Shown: positions 22,203-32,953 of the stretch, in pieces
Position numbering within the stretch: position 1 is the stretch's first letter
Layout of the letters: the number at the start of each line of letters is the position of its first letter
NCBI GenBank assembly: GCA_023101885.1
Contig: JALPQD010000213.1
Span: forward strand, 3,668,168-3,732,167
Source of the DNA: Typhlomys cinereus
Taxonomy: Eukaryota; Chordata; Mammalia; Rodentia; Platacanthomyidae
Direction of reading: 5' to 3'
DNA: 64,000 nt
Made by a program: the position numbers and the translations under genes
The notes under the pieces: model-generated
What the model was told of the DNA's origin: nothing
The model's input: the letters and a program-made list of their open reading frames with translations, nothing else
Database searches by the model: none

Positions 22203-22537
22203 TGTACTAGTCACTCTTTTGTGTTGCTGTGAGAGACACCAAAAATCAAGAAATTTAAGGGAGAAAAGAGAGATTTATTCAGCTTATGGTTCCAAAGGGA
22301 AGATACAATCTGTCGTGGCAGAAGCAGCATGGTTGGCAGGCAGAAGCTGGGGGCAGGCTGAATCACATCCATCTAGGAGGTTGAGAGCTGCAAGACTTCA
22401 ACTGCAAGAGCAGGCTCTCCCAGAAGTAGGGTGGGACCAATCTACCTCAAGACCTACCTCCCACAACGTCCCACCTCCTAACAGCGCCACCTTCCCAAAC
22501 ACATCAGTCTATGGGAGACACATTTCAAACCACAACA
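22203..22537 (-). repeat. 5' LTR of the MaLR element
   Basis: 335 bp. On minus it starts TGTTGTGGTTTGAAATGTG and ends CTAGTACA. It differs from its partner at many positions, so the insertion is old. Confidence 0.9.
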
Positions 22538-22542
22538 GAGCC

Positions 22543-22715
22543 CGTACTGAAAGCAACAGCCCCTTTGTAATTGAATCTCACAAATGATATCTATCATTTC
22601 TACCAAGTTCCATTCCTTAGATGCCAGCAACTAGACTGAGCCACACCAAGGGGAGAGGGCTCAGAAGGGTGTGAGTCCTGAATGCATGAGTCACTGGAGA
22701 CAACCTCAGAACTTG
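22543..22715. other. Single-copy DNA
   Basis: About 170 bp between the MaLR duplication and the next LTR. Nothing recognisable. Confidence 0.4.
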
Positions 22716-23090
22716 CCTGGTAGTTAATCTTGATGGTCAACCTGATGGGGTTTAGCATCACCAAGACACACCTCAGGGCTCGTCTGGAATGTCTTTTCTA
22801 GAGACGGCTAGCCGAGGAAGTAAGACCCACACTGCATATGGGCAGCATGAGGTCCTGGACTAAATAAAAAGGAGAAAGTGAGATGCCCACCAGCCTTCAT
22901 CTCTGCTTCCTGACTGCGGATTCCAACGTGACGAGCAGCCTCCCGCTCTTCCCGCCATGTCTTTTCTGCCAGGATGGACTGAATCCCTTAAGACTGAGTG
23001 CCAAGGAAAGACTCTTTGTCCTTAAGTTTCCATTGACAGGAATTTTGCCTAAGCCACAAGAGAAGTGACAGACATGCCACCCTCCTGTTA
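22716..23090 (+). mobile_element. Solo LTR, family Y
   Basis: Shows the full run of Y blocks: TAGTTAATCTTGATGGTCAAC, GGTCCTGGACTAAATAAAAAGG, CTTCATCTCTGCTTCCTGAC, CTGCCAGGATGGACTGAATC and CTTTGTCCTTAAGTTTCC. This is the best-preserved Y copy in the window. Confidence 0.75.
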
Positions 23091-24640
23091 GATGGGAGTT
23101 TAGATGGGTCAAGCTAGTCACACCGCGAGAGGCTGCATCTGTGTGAGCTCAGAGCCCACCCTCTGAAGCCACTTTTCTGTCCTGCTTGATGAGGTCCGTG
23201 TTATTTCCATGTTAGCCAACCACAAGTCTTATTTGCCTCCTACATACACCTGTGACCCCCGGTTTCCCTCTATCCTGGCATGGACCACTCAGCATTGCTG
23301 GGCTTGGTTTAGTGTCTGTCTAAGCCAGGAGCAAGAGCGACATGTGGCAGAAGAAGACAATGGACTGTTAAGACTTCCCAGGTGACATAGGGCCACAGGG
23401 TAAGGAGCCCAGCATAGGGAGGTGAGGTGTGACACTTGTCCCGGGGAGATGCCAAGCAAATATCTATTCGCCCCAGATAGGAATTGATGACAGACCCAAG
23501 TATGATTACACCGAGGTCTAACTTGGCAAACCAGAGTTTGAGTTACTTGCAAGGGTAGAAGTGAGCGTTACTCACGGTAGCAGGGTAACTCATAGGCAGC
23601 TATAGCACCACAGTCTGGGTGAGGCTCACGGACGATGCACCCGGAGCTCTGCGCTGCATGGATCGTGGGTTGAGCATCTCCAGACTTCTGGACGGCTTGG
23701 AGTCTCCTTCAGACAGACTGACTGGCCAGGGGGGCTTTTGCCTCTGCAGTCGCTTGCTATCTTTTCCTTGGGGGGACCCCCCCAATCTTCTCAGATTCAT
23801 GAACTTCCTGAGACCAAGGAACTGTTTATTCTATGAGCCTTCTTCCTGGATGCAATGCTCCAAATCTCCTCATAACATCCTCTGGAAGATAGACTGGCCA
23901 GGGAGGGCAAAGTCCAAGTGTCAGGAGGAAAAACACTGTAGGATCAGAGGACGGCGTGTGATTGGTTAGTTCTGCAAGAGTCAGCTCCCCCCTCCCCCCA
24001 GCTGTGCAGTCCAATTGTGTTCCTGACATTTCCTCATCTTTCTGATACCATTTCTTTGGTTACCTTGGTTCAGTGGGAGGAAGGGCAGCACCCCTAGGCC
24101 CTGCATTCATGTCCTTGGAGGCTTGCGGTGGGACAGAAGGAAGCCGACAGTATCCCCTGGGCGCAAGTCAAGAGGGACGGCCACCACTGTCCTCATTGTG
24201 TGTGTGTGTGTGTGTGCTTGGGGCAGGGAAGGGGAGAGGGGAGAGGGGTGAAGTTCAGGGATCTAGTTCAGGATCTTCTGCCAGTAGAGATGTGGATTTC
24301 CCCATCCTGGGATCAGCACACTGCCAGGCCCAGTCCCGTCAGTCCCAGCTTGGACTCCACAAATACGCACGTTCCCCAGCTCCTCTCCCCAGACCTGCTG
24401 AATGAGACACACTGGGGCCGAGGCCCCACATCCCCTGTGTTAACACGCCCTCAGAGTGACTTCGCCACTGAGCAAGTCTTAGGACCCTTGCTCTAGGCAT
24501 TTTTTTTACTCTAACTCATAACAAAGCTTTTACATTTCTTAGATTCCCCCAAGTAAGAATATTCAATATATAAATATTGGGATGCCCAGAACAGCACACA
24601 GAAGGTAATTTAAATGATCTGTGTGATTAGTGTTAGCATT
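23091..24640. other. Single-copy DNA, no gene recognised
   Basis: About 1.55 kb with a short (GT)n at 24199-24218. A small palindromic run lies near 23769-23787 (TTGGGGGGACCCCCCCAA). Several frames of 100-120 codons exist without domains or biased codon use. Confidence 0.45.
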
Positions 24641-24646
24641 GTAGCA

Positions 24647-24880
24647 CATACCTTTCTTTCTTTTCCTCCCTCTGTCCCTCCCTCTGTCCCTCCCTCCCTC
24701 CCTCCCTCCCTTCCTCCCTTCTTTGTTTCTTTGTTTGTTTCTTTGTTTGTTTCTTTCTTTCTTTCCTCCTTCTCTTTTTCCTTCCTTCTTTCCTCTCTCT
24801 TTCTTTCTTTTTTCTTTTCCCTCCCTCCCTCCCTCCCTCCCTCCCTCCCTCCCTCCCTCCCTCCCTCCCTTTCTCTTTAT
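24647..24880. repeat. Polypyrimidine tract, (TTTC)/(CCCT) rich
   Basis: A 230-bp C/T-only-like tract with (CCTC)n and (TTTG)n sections. It yields overlapping frames on both strands with Ser/Leu/Phe or Lys/Glu/Arg composition. Confidence 0.9.
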
Positions 24881-24944
24881 ACCAGCACTCCAAATGCACA
24901 ATGGCCCACAAAATTAAGGAATTGCTTTGTGTACTATTTTTGTG

Positions 24945-25052
24945 TTTTGTGAAACAAGGTCTCAGTCCGTAGCCTAGATTGCCCTGGAACGCAAAGCAAT
25001 CCTGCCTCAGTCTCTTGGATGCTGGGATTACAAAGCCCGGCTGTGCATGAGC
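24945..25052 (-). mobile_element. B1 SINE
   Basis: Inverted B1 blocks: GAAACAAGGTCTCAGTCCG, CCTAGATTGCCCTGGAACG, GATGCTGGGATTACAAAGCC. Confidence 0.8.
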
Positions 25053-25844
25053 TGCTTTCTTTGCCTTGACTTCTCCACTGCACTGTTATTCACTGTTGCT
25101 GGGATTTCTTGTCGTCTCCGGCCCCTGGGACTGATGGAGGCAGACCTGGGATCGTGAACTCCGCTCAGATGTGTTCGCAGTGCGAGCAGATGGCAAACAA
25201 AGCCAATTAACCTCTCCTTCCTGCTCTGGCTCAGGGCTTGGAGCAGCGAGGAGGCTCACGGGAAACCAGGGCTGGGTCTGGACCAGCTGAGCCGGGAGGA
25301 CAGCGCGTGAACAGACACGAAGGAGGCACCGGTGGGCACCACGAGTGAGCCGGAGGAGTCAGGAGCCAGTCATTTGATGGCAACAGTGACATGTCTGCAG
25401 CCAGGTTCCCCTTCCCCCACTTCAGTAAGAAAAAAATGAGACCCACAAAAGCATAGAACGATGTAAGCCAAGATGCTAGTGTGATTTCCGAGAAGCGGTG
25501 TTAGGAAGCGTCTTCATTTTCTTCTTATTGCTTATCTGTTTTTGAATTTTCTATAATGATCCATTACTTTTGTAATAAAACATGGCAAAGATGACTGGGG
25601 AAGTCAGGAGGAGCTGGGCTTTTGCGTGGAAGATGCTAGAAGGGTGTGTTCAGCTGCACTAAGGCGATGGGTCAGGGGTTCAGGAGGTGAACTCGTGAAA
25701 CTTTCTGCTGGGTCATGGCCAGGGTGGGCGTTCTGAGGCTGGCGAGGACCACCTTGGACTTTTCTATCAACTCATGGGAGGACCCAGGGGGCCAGAGGGA
25801 CACTGTCAGGAAACCTGAAGCTTGGCCTCCCCAAGACTAACGCT
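25053..25844. other. Single-copy DNA
   Basis: About 790 bp. 25120-25225 has a short AT block (AACAAAGCCAATTAACCTC). 25500-25590 reads TTCTATAATGATCCATTACT, TTTGTAATAAAACATGG, resembling an ancient repeat end. No gene signal. Confidence 0.4.
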
Positions 25845-26092
25845 ATGTGAGCACGTGTGTGTGTGTGCACATGTGTGTGTGTGAGCACATGTGTGTGTGT
25901 GAGCACGTGTGTGTGCACATGTGTGCATATATTTGTGTGTGTGCACATGTGTGCATTTGCACTTGTGTTCGTATGCATGCATGTATGTACAGTTGCATGT
26001 GCATTATAAACACGTACATTTTAGTACATGCTTATATGTGTATGTATGTGCATGTGTGTGCGTGTCTATGTATGTATCGGTGTGTGTGTGCT
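25845..26092. repeat. TG-rich microsatellite
   Basis: Degenerate (TG)n with GAGCACG and GCATGCATG interruptions. It creates Cys/Val/His-rich spurious frames. Confidence 0.85.
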
Positions 26093-26970
26093 CCTAGTCC
26101 ATCCGTATGTAAAATGACCGCGAAGACAGATCCCCTGGGAAGCAGAGGCCGGGGTGGAGGGCGTGGCAGGCAGGAGGGCTTCTGAGCCCAACATCCTTCC
26201 AGATGAGGGGATTAGAGAGAGTCAGGGCTATTAACCCCTCTCCTTCTCCTGGGTTTTCCACTCATCACATTGTCCTTCGGAAGGAACCTTGAAAGACAGC
26301 GCTCAGATGAGTTTCTGTGACATCCAGTCTGCTGCTGAAGGGGCTGTTGTTTAATTTAAAAAAAATTTTTTTTCATTAAAGTTCATTACTTCCAATTACA
26401 AAAGGGATGTGTGGAGGGCTTACCTCTTCAACCTAATTGAACCACTTCGCCCACGCTTCTCCCCAGGGTGAAACATTCTCACCCTTCGGTGCAGAAAAAA
26501 AATAAAAATAAAAAAGCAGAGGAGAAAATTTCTTTATTTTAAGAAAACTCATTTATCCTTGAAGGGCACAGAGAACTGAAGAAAACAATGGACTCTGCTT
26601 GTAAGCGCTAAGTTGGGGGTGCTGCAGCCTGGGGAGCCAGCTGTCTTGGGGTCCCCTTGAAGCCTGGTCTAAGTGGTAGAGGAGTGTTAATATATCCAGG
26701 GGCAATGATGGAGTTTCTTGGGGACGGGGGAGTGCTCTCTTTGGAAGTGCACCCACGGGCTGGGAGACCCCGGGCTGAAGATGGCGGATCTCTTGTTCTT
26801 ATCTGAATCCCACTCTAAAAGATGTTCCTGGCTGGAAGCATTTGAACCACCTTGAGTTTTATCAAGAGGGCGTAGCTGAGGGTCGGGGTGCATGGGGCCA
26901 GAGTAGGGGCTTGGATTCCGAAGCCTGGCAGGCTTCTTGCACACTCATTCTGAGTCAATAGATTTTCTTC
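26093..26970. other. Single-copy DNA with AT-rich island
   Basis: The island at 26340-26560 has TTCATTAAAGTTCATTACTT, CCAATTACAAAAGG, CTAATTGAACCACTTCGCCC and an A-rich run at 26494-26515. No repeat recognised. The rest is unremarkable. Confidence 0.4.
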
Positions 26971-27140
26971 TTATTCCTTCCCTTTCTTTCTTTTTCCCTC
27001 CTTAGCTTTCTCTTTCTTTCCCTCCTTCTCTTCTTTCTTCTTTTCCTCCTCCTTTCCATTTCTTTCTCCTACTCTCCTTCCTTCCCTCCCTCTCAGCCTC
27101 CCACTTTTCCTTTCTTCCCTCCCTTCCTTGCTTGTCTCTC
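26971..27140. repeat. Polypyrimidine tract
   Basis: (CTTT)/(CCTT)n-rich, the source of a Lys/Glu-rich minus-strand frame. It sits at the plus-strand left side of a minus-strand B1, so it may be that SINE's tail region. Confidence 0.8.
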
Positions 27141-27290
27141 TGCCTTCTTTCCAGTTAGGGTTTTCCATAGCCCGGGTTGACCTTGACTTGCCACATAGCT
27201 GAAGCTCACTAAGAACTTCTGATCCTCCTGCCTCTACAAGTGCCAGGAAGGCTGCATCTCCTACCACACCCTGTTTATGCCAGCCCAGTG
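27141..27290 (-). mobile_element. B1 SINE
   Basis: Inverted B1: TTAGGGTTTTCCATAGCCCG, GACTTGCCACATAGCTGAAG, CTTCTGATCCTCCTGCCTC, CATCTCCTACCACACCCTG. Confidence 0.65.
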
Positions 27291-28354
27291 CTTGGGGTAG
27301 CCGGGCCAGGACCAGCTGAGCCACATCCCACCCAGCGGGGGGCCCAGGAGGGGAGCAGTTAGTCTGGGGTGGAGCTGGGGAGACGGTGTGTCTATTCCAG
27401 CATCTGTCGGGCCCCTAGCAGGCAGCTCTCGGGTCCTGATCCTGGAATCTACATCCCCATCACTTGTCTCTTCTCTCCTCCCTGACGATAAGCTGCCTTG
27501 TGGGGCCTGGCGCGTGGGATTTGCCCCTAGCCGAGGTCCCACAAGGAGGATTTTCTGTGGCAGTAAGGACTCAGTCAGGGACTGATTCAGGAGTGGGGGA
27601 GCTGTTTGCTGGGGGCTCCGCAGGACTTGGCAGGGAGACTTTTGGGAGAAGGACATGTTAGACCAGAGCTCTAGAGAGAGGGTGGGTGGGCAAGGCGAGA
27701 AGAAGGAAAGCTCGGTGTTAGAATGAGAGAGGGAGGAAGAAGAGCTGACTGGGGAGTCAGGACCACAAGACCCAAAGAGGGGGTGCTGGGGATATGGCCA
27801 GTTCGGAAGTGACTTGGTTAGTGCTTACTTTGAAAAAAGCTTGTGAGTCGAGTGTCAGATGTGGGGCTGGCTTCCGGGTGGAGAGAAAGGAGCTTAAGGG
27901 GACCCGGAAGCGACAGAGGGCTTGTTCCCACACCCCAAGAGCGCCGTGGGGCCAACACGATGTCCCTGGTGCCCCAATCTCTGTTGCTCAGGGCCTTGCT
28001 TAGGAAACTGGGGTGTGGGAGATCCTCGCTCTTAATCCCCCTGTTAAGTCTAGACCGGCTAGGAGCCAAAACCTTGTCACGAGCCTGCGTCGGCTCTCCT
28101 GGCTCTCTTGGGTTTCTGTTAGTTACCGGGGTCACGACAAGCCTGTTTGTCTGACCTGCGTGGCGAGGCCTGGCCTGAGGATGCGGCCATCTTTGCTTGG
28201 CCCCCTGGCCTCCTCCCCTGGGCCTCTTCTCCCCTCAGCCGGGTCTCCGAGGGTCACATGCCTATACCCTGGTCGCTCTGAAGACCCCACCAGACCAGGT
28301 TCTTGGGGGAGTCCGTGACAGTGAGACAACAGGCCCGGGGAGCCGGGGCTGATT
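27291..28354. other. Single-copy DNA
   Basis: About 1.06 kb, GC-moderate. No repeat or gene recognised. Open frames up to 131 codons lack motifs. Confidence 0.45.
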
Positions 28355-28617
28355 CGGGAATATGTCATTGTTTTATTAAAGTTTAAAATTTAATCAAATG
28401 AAATGTACGGGAGATGTTCTGGATCATCCCGCGTGGATCGGCGGTCTTCTTGCTGACGCAGCAAGTTACAGGCAGGGCCGGGCTCCTCCTCCTTGACGCC
28501 CAAACCAGAAGGGTGCTGGTCGTCACGGACACCCCCGGCGGGTCTGAACCAAGGTCACGCTGGGCCACGGTGACGTCTTGGATGCTGCTGTTGCGACACC
28601 AGACTTCTCAGCTTACC
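28355..28617. promoter_or_regulatory. Candidate conserved non-coding element
   Basis: Begins with an AT-rich core (ATTGTTTTATTAAAGTTT, AAAATTTAATCAAATGAAAT) and passes into CpG-containing single-copy DNA (CATCCCGCGTGGATCGGCGG). No coding frame spans it. Conservation is inferred from its composition only. Confidence 0.4.
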
Positions 28618-28697
28618 ACACACCTCGCTTCCTCCTCTTCTTCCTCTTCCTCCTCCTCCTCTCCCTTCTCTTCTTCTTTCTCCTCCTCCTCTTTGGT
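28618..28697. repeat. (TCC)n polypyrimidine tract
   Basis: TTC/TCC triplet-rich 80-bp run next to a SINE-like segment. Confidence 0.85.
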
Positions 28698-28925
28698 GTG
28701 TGTTGCACACGTGTGTACATACGTGCAGGTATCCGTGTGTGCTTGTGGAGGCCAGAGGCTGACGTGGAAAGCATGCCTAGTGCTGGCCACCTTAGTTTTT
28801 GAGGCGTGGTCTTTCACTCACCTTGGGGGTCCCTGATCTGGCTACACCGACCAGCTAGTGAGCCTTATGGACCCTGTTGTCCCTGCCTCCCAGTGAGACC
28901 TAGCTCCCCATCTGGGACCCAGCAA
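28698..28925 (-). mobile_element. Rodent SINE composite remnant (B4/RSINE-like)
   Basis: A TG-rich start, then TGTGGAGGCCAGAGGCTGAC and a B1-like inverted part (TTTGAGGCGTGGTCTTTCAC, CTGCCTCCCAGTGAGACC). The same GGAGGCCAGAGG junction follows the minisatellite at 59063. Confidence 0.5.
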
Positions 28926-28939
28926 AGTTCCACCCAGCA

Positions 28940-29160
28940 GCTGGGTATCAACTTTATTATTATTTTTTTTGGTGGATACATCAGAGAAACGATTACAGTT
29001 TGGCCCAGATTTCTGGCAGTACGAACCGCGAGATATTTGCATGAAGGCCTTGGGGGGCCCAGCACTCCCTGTCATTTATGGCTCTCCTATTAATCGCTGT
29101 TTACTCTGGAATCTCTATCTAATGTATAATACAAGCAAGCCCAGGCTCTCGAGACCATAG
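28940..29160. promoter_or_regulatory. Candidate conserved non-coding element
   Basis: Contains TTTATTATTATTTTTTTTGG, GAGATATTTGCATGAAGGCC (an octamer-like ATTTGCAT), CTCCTATTAATCGCTGTTTA and ATCTAATGTATAATACAAG. No repeat match. Function is inferred from motif density. Confidence 0.5.
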
Positions 29161-30523
29161 CTCTCCCCCTTTGAGCTCTGTACCTAAAATCCCATTTACG
29201 GAGGACAAATAGCTTTTGGGTAAAGAGTTTTAGCCTCTTCAAAGCACCAGTTAGCAGCTTCGCTTTCCTGTCAGGGCCTATCTGGGTTTGGGGCAGCGTG
29301 GGAAGATTATTTTAATACCATTTAAACTCTCTGGGGGTCTGGCGGGCTGCTGCTGTCTTTGCCAGTCTGTGTTCTCTTGAGAAAGGCTGGGTAGGTTTTT
29401 GGGGGGAGGGTAAGACCATGGTACCTTTAGGAGTCTGTCACTTCCACCCCCCCTTCAAGGCCCTAGGGACCTGACCAACTTCTCTTTGAACTTCAAAGGC
29501 TTTCTCAGCGGGATCCTGGCTGTTGGGGCTCAGGGGGTGTATGTGCTGAGTTTGCAAGTATCTTTGCTTATGACCGCCGTGGGCCTCTGTGGGCTGAAGG
29601 AGGAAGCTCATCCCATAAACCAGAACTGTGTCAGGTCTGCGGCCTGGACGTATGTGTCTCAGCAGCCCTGAAAGGTATCGGGCAGGTGGGATGGTAAATC
29701 CTGCAAATGGGGAGCAATGAGGTTGGGGTTTGGGGGAGGGTCAGCCCCGGGGAGGCATGCCTGAGTCATGTGCGGCACACTTTCATGGATGAGGTGATGT
29801 CTAGATGAAGAAGCCGAGTGTGAACACACGGGTACCTTCCAGCTCTGCAATGGCAGCTTAAGGGTCTGCCACACAGGCCTGGCACCTTGGCAGGAATGCT
29901 GTGCGTGGGGACGTGCCAAACCTCGGGAGATCAAAGGACTGTGAAGGTGATGGGGCATGACCCCGGAGCCTGCTTGGGAGGCCGGGGACAGTGTTGGGTA
30001 GAGGCTGGAGAGAAGATGCTCCTTCTCCTTAGACCCTCCAGCTGGGAGACTGCACGGTGTCGGGGCAATCGTGTTAGGTCTGCCAGCGGGACACTTGGCT
30101 GCGAAAGAAAAGGAAGGGATGGGAGGGAAAGGAAAGACCCCACTCAGGGTGTTGCGGGGTCCTCCCACGGTCTGCTCTGCTCAGCTCTCCTGGTGGGGTT
30201 AGGGGTGGCCGGGACACAGCCTGGGTGTCAGATGCCCCGCCCATTCCCGCTGGTCTACGGAGGACCAGGGATGCTTCCTGCCTCTGGTGAGTCTCCGAGT
30301 GCCTTCCAGTGCTCGGGGGCGCATAGCTCCTGGCTGGGGGGGGGCTGGAGGTGAGAGATGGCTTCTTCAGGAGTAGGGATGCAGGTGGGCTCCGAGGACC
30401 ACCAGGCTCAGGTTCTGAGGTATTCCTGAGAGTCACAGAACCTCCTAGTCTGGAAACTGGAGGAAGAGTCTGGACCCAGGTTGAGGGGCTACCTGTTCTC
30501 AGAGAGCTTGGTCTTTGTGCTGT
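29161..30523. other. Single-copy DNA
   Basis: About 1.36 kb. Only 29216-29340 is somewhat AT-rich (GAAGATTATTTTAATACC). The longest frames (169 and 155 codons) lack domains. Confidence 0.45.
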
Positions 30524-30824
30524 GAGTGTGTGAGTGTATGTGTGTGAGTATGTGTATGTGTGTGTGTGTGCATGTGTGTATGTGTGAGTGTGTGTGAGTA
30601 TGTGTATGTGTGTGTATATGTGTGTGGGTGTGCACGCATGTGATTGTGTGTATGAGAGTGTGTGTGAGTGTATGTGTATGAGTGTGTGTGTATATGTGTG
30701 TGAGTGGGTGTGAGTGTATGTGTGTGTGCAAGAGTGTGTATGTGTGTGAGTATATGTTTGTGTGTATGTGTGCGTGTGCATGTGTGTGGGTGTATGTTTG
30801 TGTGTGTGTGAGTGTGTGTTGGGG
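30524..30824. repeat. TG-rich microsatellite
   Basis: 300 bp of TGTGTGAGTG/TATG repeats, the cause of a 235-codon His/Thr-rich minus-strand frame that extends into flanking unique DNA. Confidence 0.9.
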
Positions 30825-30954
30825 GCAGCTTCTCTGGTGGATGGGAGAGAGTCCCCTGATATCTATGGGAAACTTGGAAGCAGCCCTTTGAAAACTCAGG
30901 TCCTGGTCAGCCTTTGCTTGTTCTCTGGTGGCCTAGCTGGGCTTGACACCATTC

Positions 30955-31012
30955 CTCACCCTCCTCCTCATCTTCCTCCTTCTTCTCTTGCTTCTCCTCC
31001 TCCTCCTCATAC
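30955..31012. repeat. (CTC/TTC)n tract
   Basis: CT-rich triplet tract, e.g. CCTCCTCCTCCTCATAC at its end. Confidence 0.75.
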
Positions 31013-31150
31013 TTGGTCCTGGCATCTATAAAGAGTGGGTAGCTGAGAGTATATGTGGCTTTCACAGGCTGTGCGGCGAGCCTCTTGCTCCCGCCTGCTC
31101 CTACGTTCTGCAAACCCCTCCATCCAGCTCCTTCCGGGGTCTGGGGATCC

Positions 31151-31213
31151 AGGGAGCGGCCAGAAGGGAGCGGCCAGAAGGGAACGCCCACAGGGAACGC
31201 CCACAGGGAACGC
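31151..31213. repeat. Short tandem repeats of 13-14 bp
   Basis: Two copies of AGGGAGCGGCCAGA-like units, then three of AGGGAACGCCCAC-like units. The two unit types look related. Confidence 0.8.
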
Positions 31214-32139
31214 CTCTTGGATGACTCAGCACGGATTGAAGTCAGAGCGAAGGAAGTGAAGAAGATATGTTAGCGTGGGACTCTCAGAATAGCTCCCCGA
31301 CAGCTTGGGCTGGGTGGGCAGTGCTAATTTTATCCGCCTGAAGTTCCTCGATTCACAGAAGAATGCCCGTCCCAGATGGAGTCAGATGGCCCAGGGTGAC
31401 ATTGGAAGGGCACGGGGCACCCTAGCATGTTCTGCGAGAATGGGGAGCCCCTTCTGCCCCAGCCCTGTGCTGGACACAGATCCCTGCGGTTGGGGAGGGG
31501 GAGCACAGGCGTGTCTATGGGAGACTCTCCATTTTTGTTCCGTACAAGCCAATGTGGGGGGGGCACACATTCACGGAGTCTTCTTCAGATTTGGGGTGGG
31601 CATCTCTGTCCCCAACTTCTAGGCAGAAAGGGAAGGCTTGCTGTCTTCCTAACTCTTTACACAGCAGTGTTTTGGGAACCTCATTGGAGGGGACTGGTCA
31701 CTGGGGACAGGTCTTGGGGTCCGACACACTGGCCCGCTTCCTGCCCATCCTCTGCATTTCCTTTCCTCTAAGATGTGAAGAAGCAAGCAGCCGCCCTGTG
31801 CGGCAGCCGCCAGGGCGCTGCCCGCCTTCCCGCCATGACGGATGGTATCTCTCCTCCTCCCAGCTCTGCTCGGACCTTGGTCACGACTTAGAGTTTGTTC
31901 AACTCAGGACACCTGTCTGCTTCCCTCAGGTGACAGAGATGTGGGGCAGAGATGCCTCCTCTTCTGCTCACTGTGATCTGGAGTCCTCAAGCTAGAGGGG
32001 CCATATCAGCCCCCTCCTGCCTTTACTGTCCTGACCCAGGAGGGTGACCTCTGGGTTGTACCCCACTCTTCTTCCATGGCTGTCCCCTGCATTGTTGGGA
32101 CAGTGCTTGTCAATCACTGGTCTTGTAGACAGGCTATGA
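31214..32139. other. Single-copy DNA
   Basis: About 930 bp, GC-moderate, with no recognised repeat or gene. Frames up to 147 codons have no motif. Confidence 0.45.
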
Positions 32140-32395
32140 GAGAGGCAGGAATGACGGAAGCCATTACTTTTCAATCCGACGCTGTTTGCCAGGAATTTTA
32201 CACAAACATTGTCGCTTGACATTGGTTTTGATTTTAATCTTTCATGTTTTCTTTATGAGGTAGCGGAAGTCTGGAGAGGATAAGAAACTTGCCCAAGGTC
32301 ACCGAGCCTGCAGGGGAAAGAGGTGGTCCCAAGAGTCCAAGGGTGACGCTCCTGGCTGCACATTACCAGGGAGGGATCAGAACCGGTCCCAGGTA
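32140..32395 (-). mobile_element. MIR (32240-32395) with AT-rich shoulder
   Basis: TAAGAAACTTGCCCAAGGTC is the reversed MIR core. Left of it, 32160-32240 (CACAAACATTGTCGCTTGAC, TTTGATTTTAATC) is AT-rich and could belong to the MIR end or be a separate conserved block. Confidence 0.75.
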
Positions 32396-32855
32396 GCTGT
32401 GGAGCAGAGAGACCAGACAGGATGGTAACTCGCTCTGCGTTCTGCTCATCCGCAATAAACCATCTGAGCTGAAGGGTGTAAAGCAACAGCGCAATCCCAT
32501 GATCCTCTCTGACGGTACTGCTCAGGACGGGGTTCACCTGAGGTTCTTGTCTTGGGTCCCTCCTGTAGTCTTGACCCGGGGATGGCCGTGGGTGGCAGAC
32601 AGACTTTCCAGCCACGTGACCCAGGATCCCTGTAGCATAAGCGTGTGGCTGCTTCTCAAGGAGCTGTTCTGAGGCAGTTGGGCTGGAAGTAATTTGTGTC
32701 TTTTCTGTTGCGCGTCATTCATTAGCAGTGGCTCTCTGCGGACAACTTTTTTTCTGGTTGCTATCATGTGACCACGTCCCCGCTAAAAGCAACGTACAGA
32801 AGGAAGAGAGGGCTTATTGTAGCTACCGTGTGAGGGTAGCAGATAGTCCCCCATG
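32396..32855. other. Single-copy DNA
   Basis: 460 bp without recognised features. Confidence 0.4.
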
Positions 32856-32953
32856 GTGGGGGGGGTGTGGCGACGGGGGTGGGGAGGGCGTGGCGACAGG
32901 GTTGGGGGGCGTGGTGACAGGGGTGGGGGGCGTGGCGACAGGGGTGGGGTGGT
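32856..32953. repeat. G-rich minisatellite, about four 22-24 bp units
   Basis: Units of the form GGGCGTGGCGACAGGGGTGG. The plus strand has many runs of four or more G, so it could form G-quadruplexes. Confidence 0.9.

Larger units (their letters stand above)
20352..22537 (-). mobile_element. Complete non-autonomous MaLR element with both LTRs
   Basis: A minus-strand 5' LTR (22203-22537) and 3' LTR (20352-20697) bracket about 1.5 kb of internal DNA. Perfect 5-bp duplications GAGCC lie at 20347-20351 and 22538-22542. Just inside the 5' LTR, TGGTACCAGGGA (reverse complement of 22187-22198) matches the Leu-tRNA-type primer site of ERVL/MaLR elements. The internal region resembles other MaLR interiors and has no gag, pol or env motifs. 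Such elements depend on proteins supplied in trans. Confidence 0.92.

Noticed and set aside
21931..22587. 218-codon plus frame
   Set aside because: Antisense to the MaLR element and crossing its LTR and target duplication.
23766..23790. GGGGGG/CCCCCC palindrome as a regulatory hairpin
   Set aside because: A single short low-complexity palindrome with no context.
30074..30781. 235-codon minus frame
   Set aside because: Half of it is the TG repeat read on the other strand; the rest has no domain.
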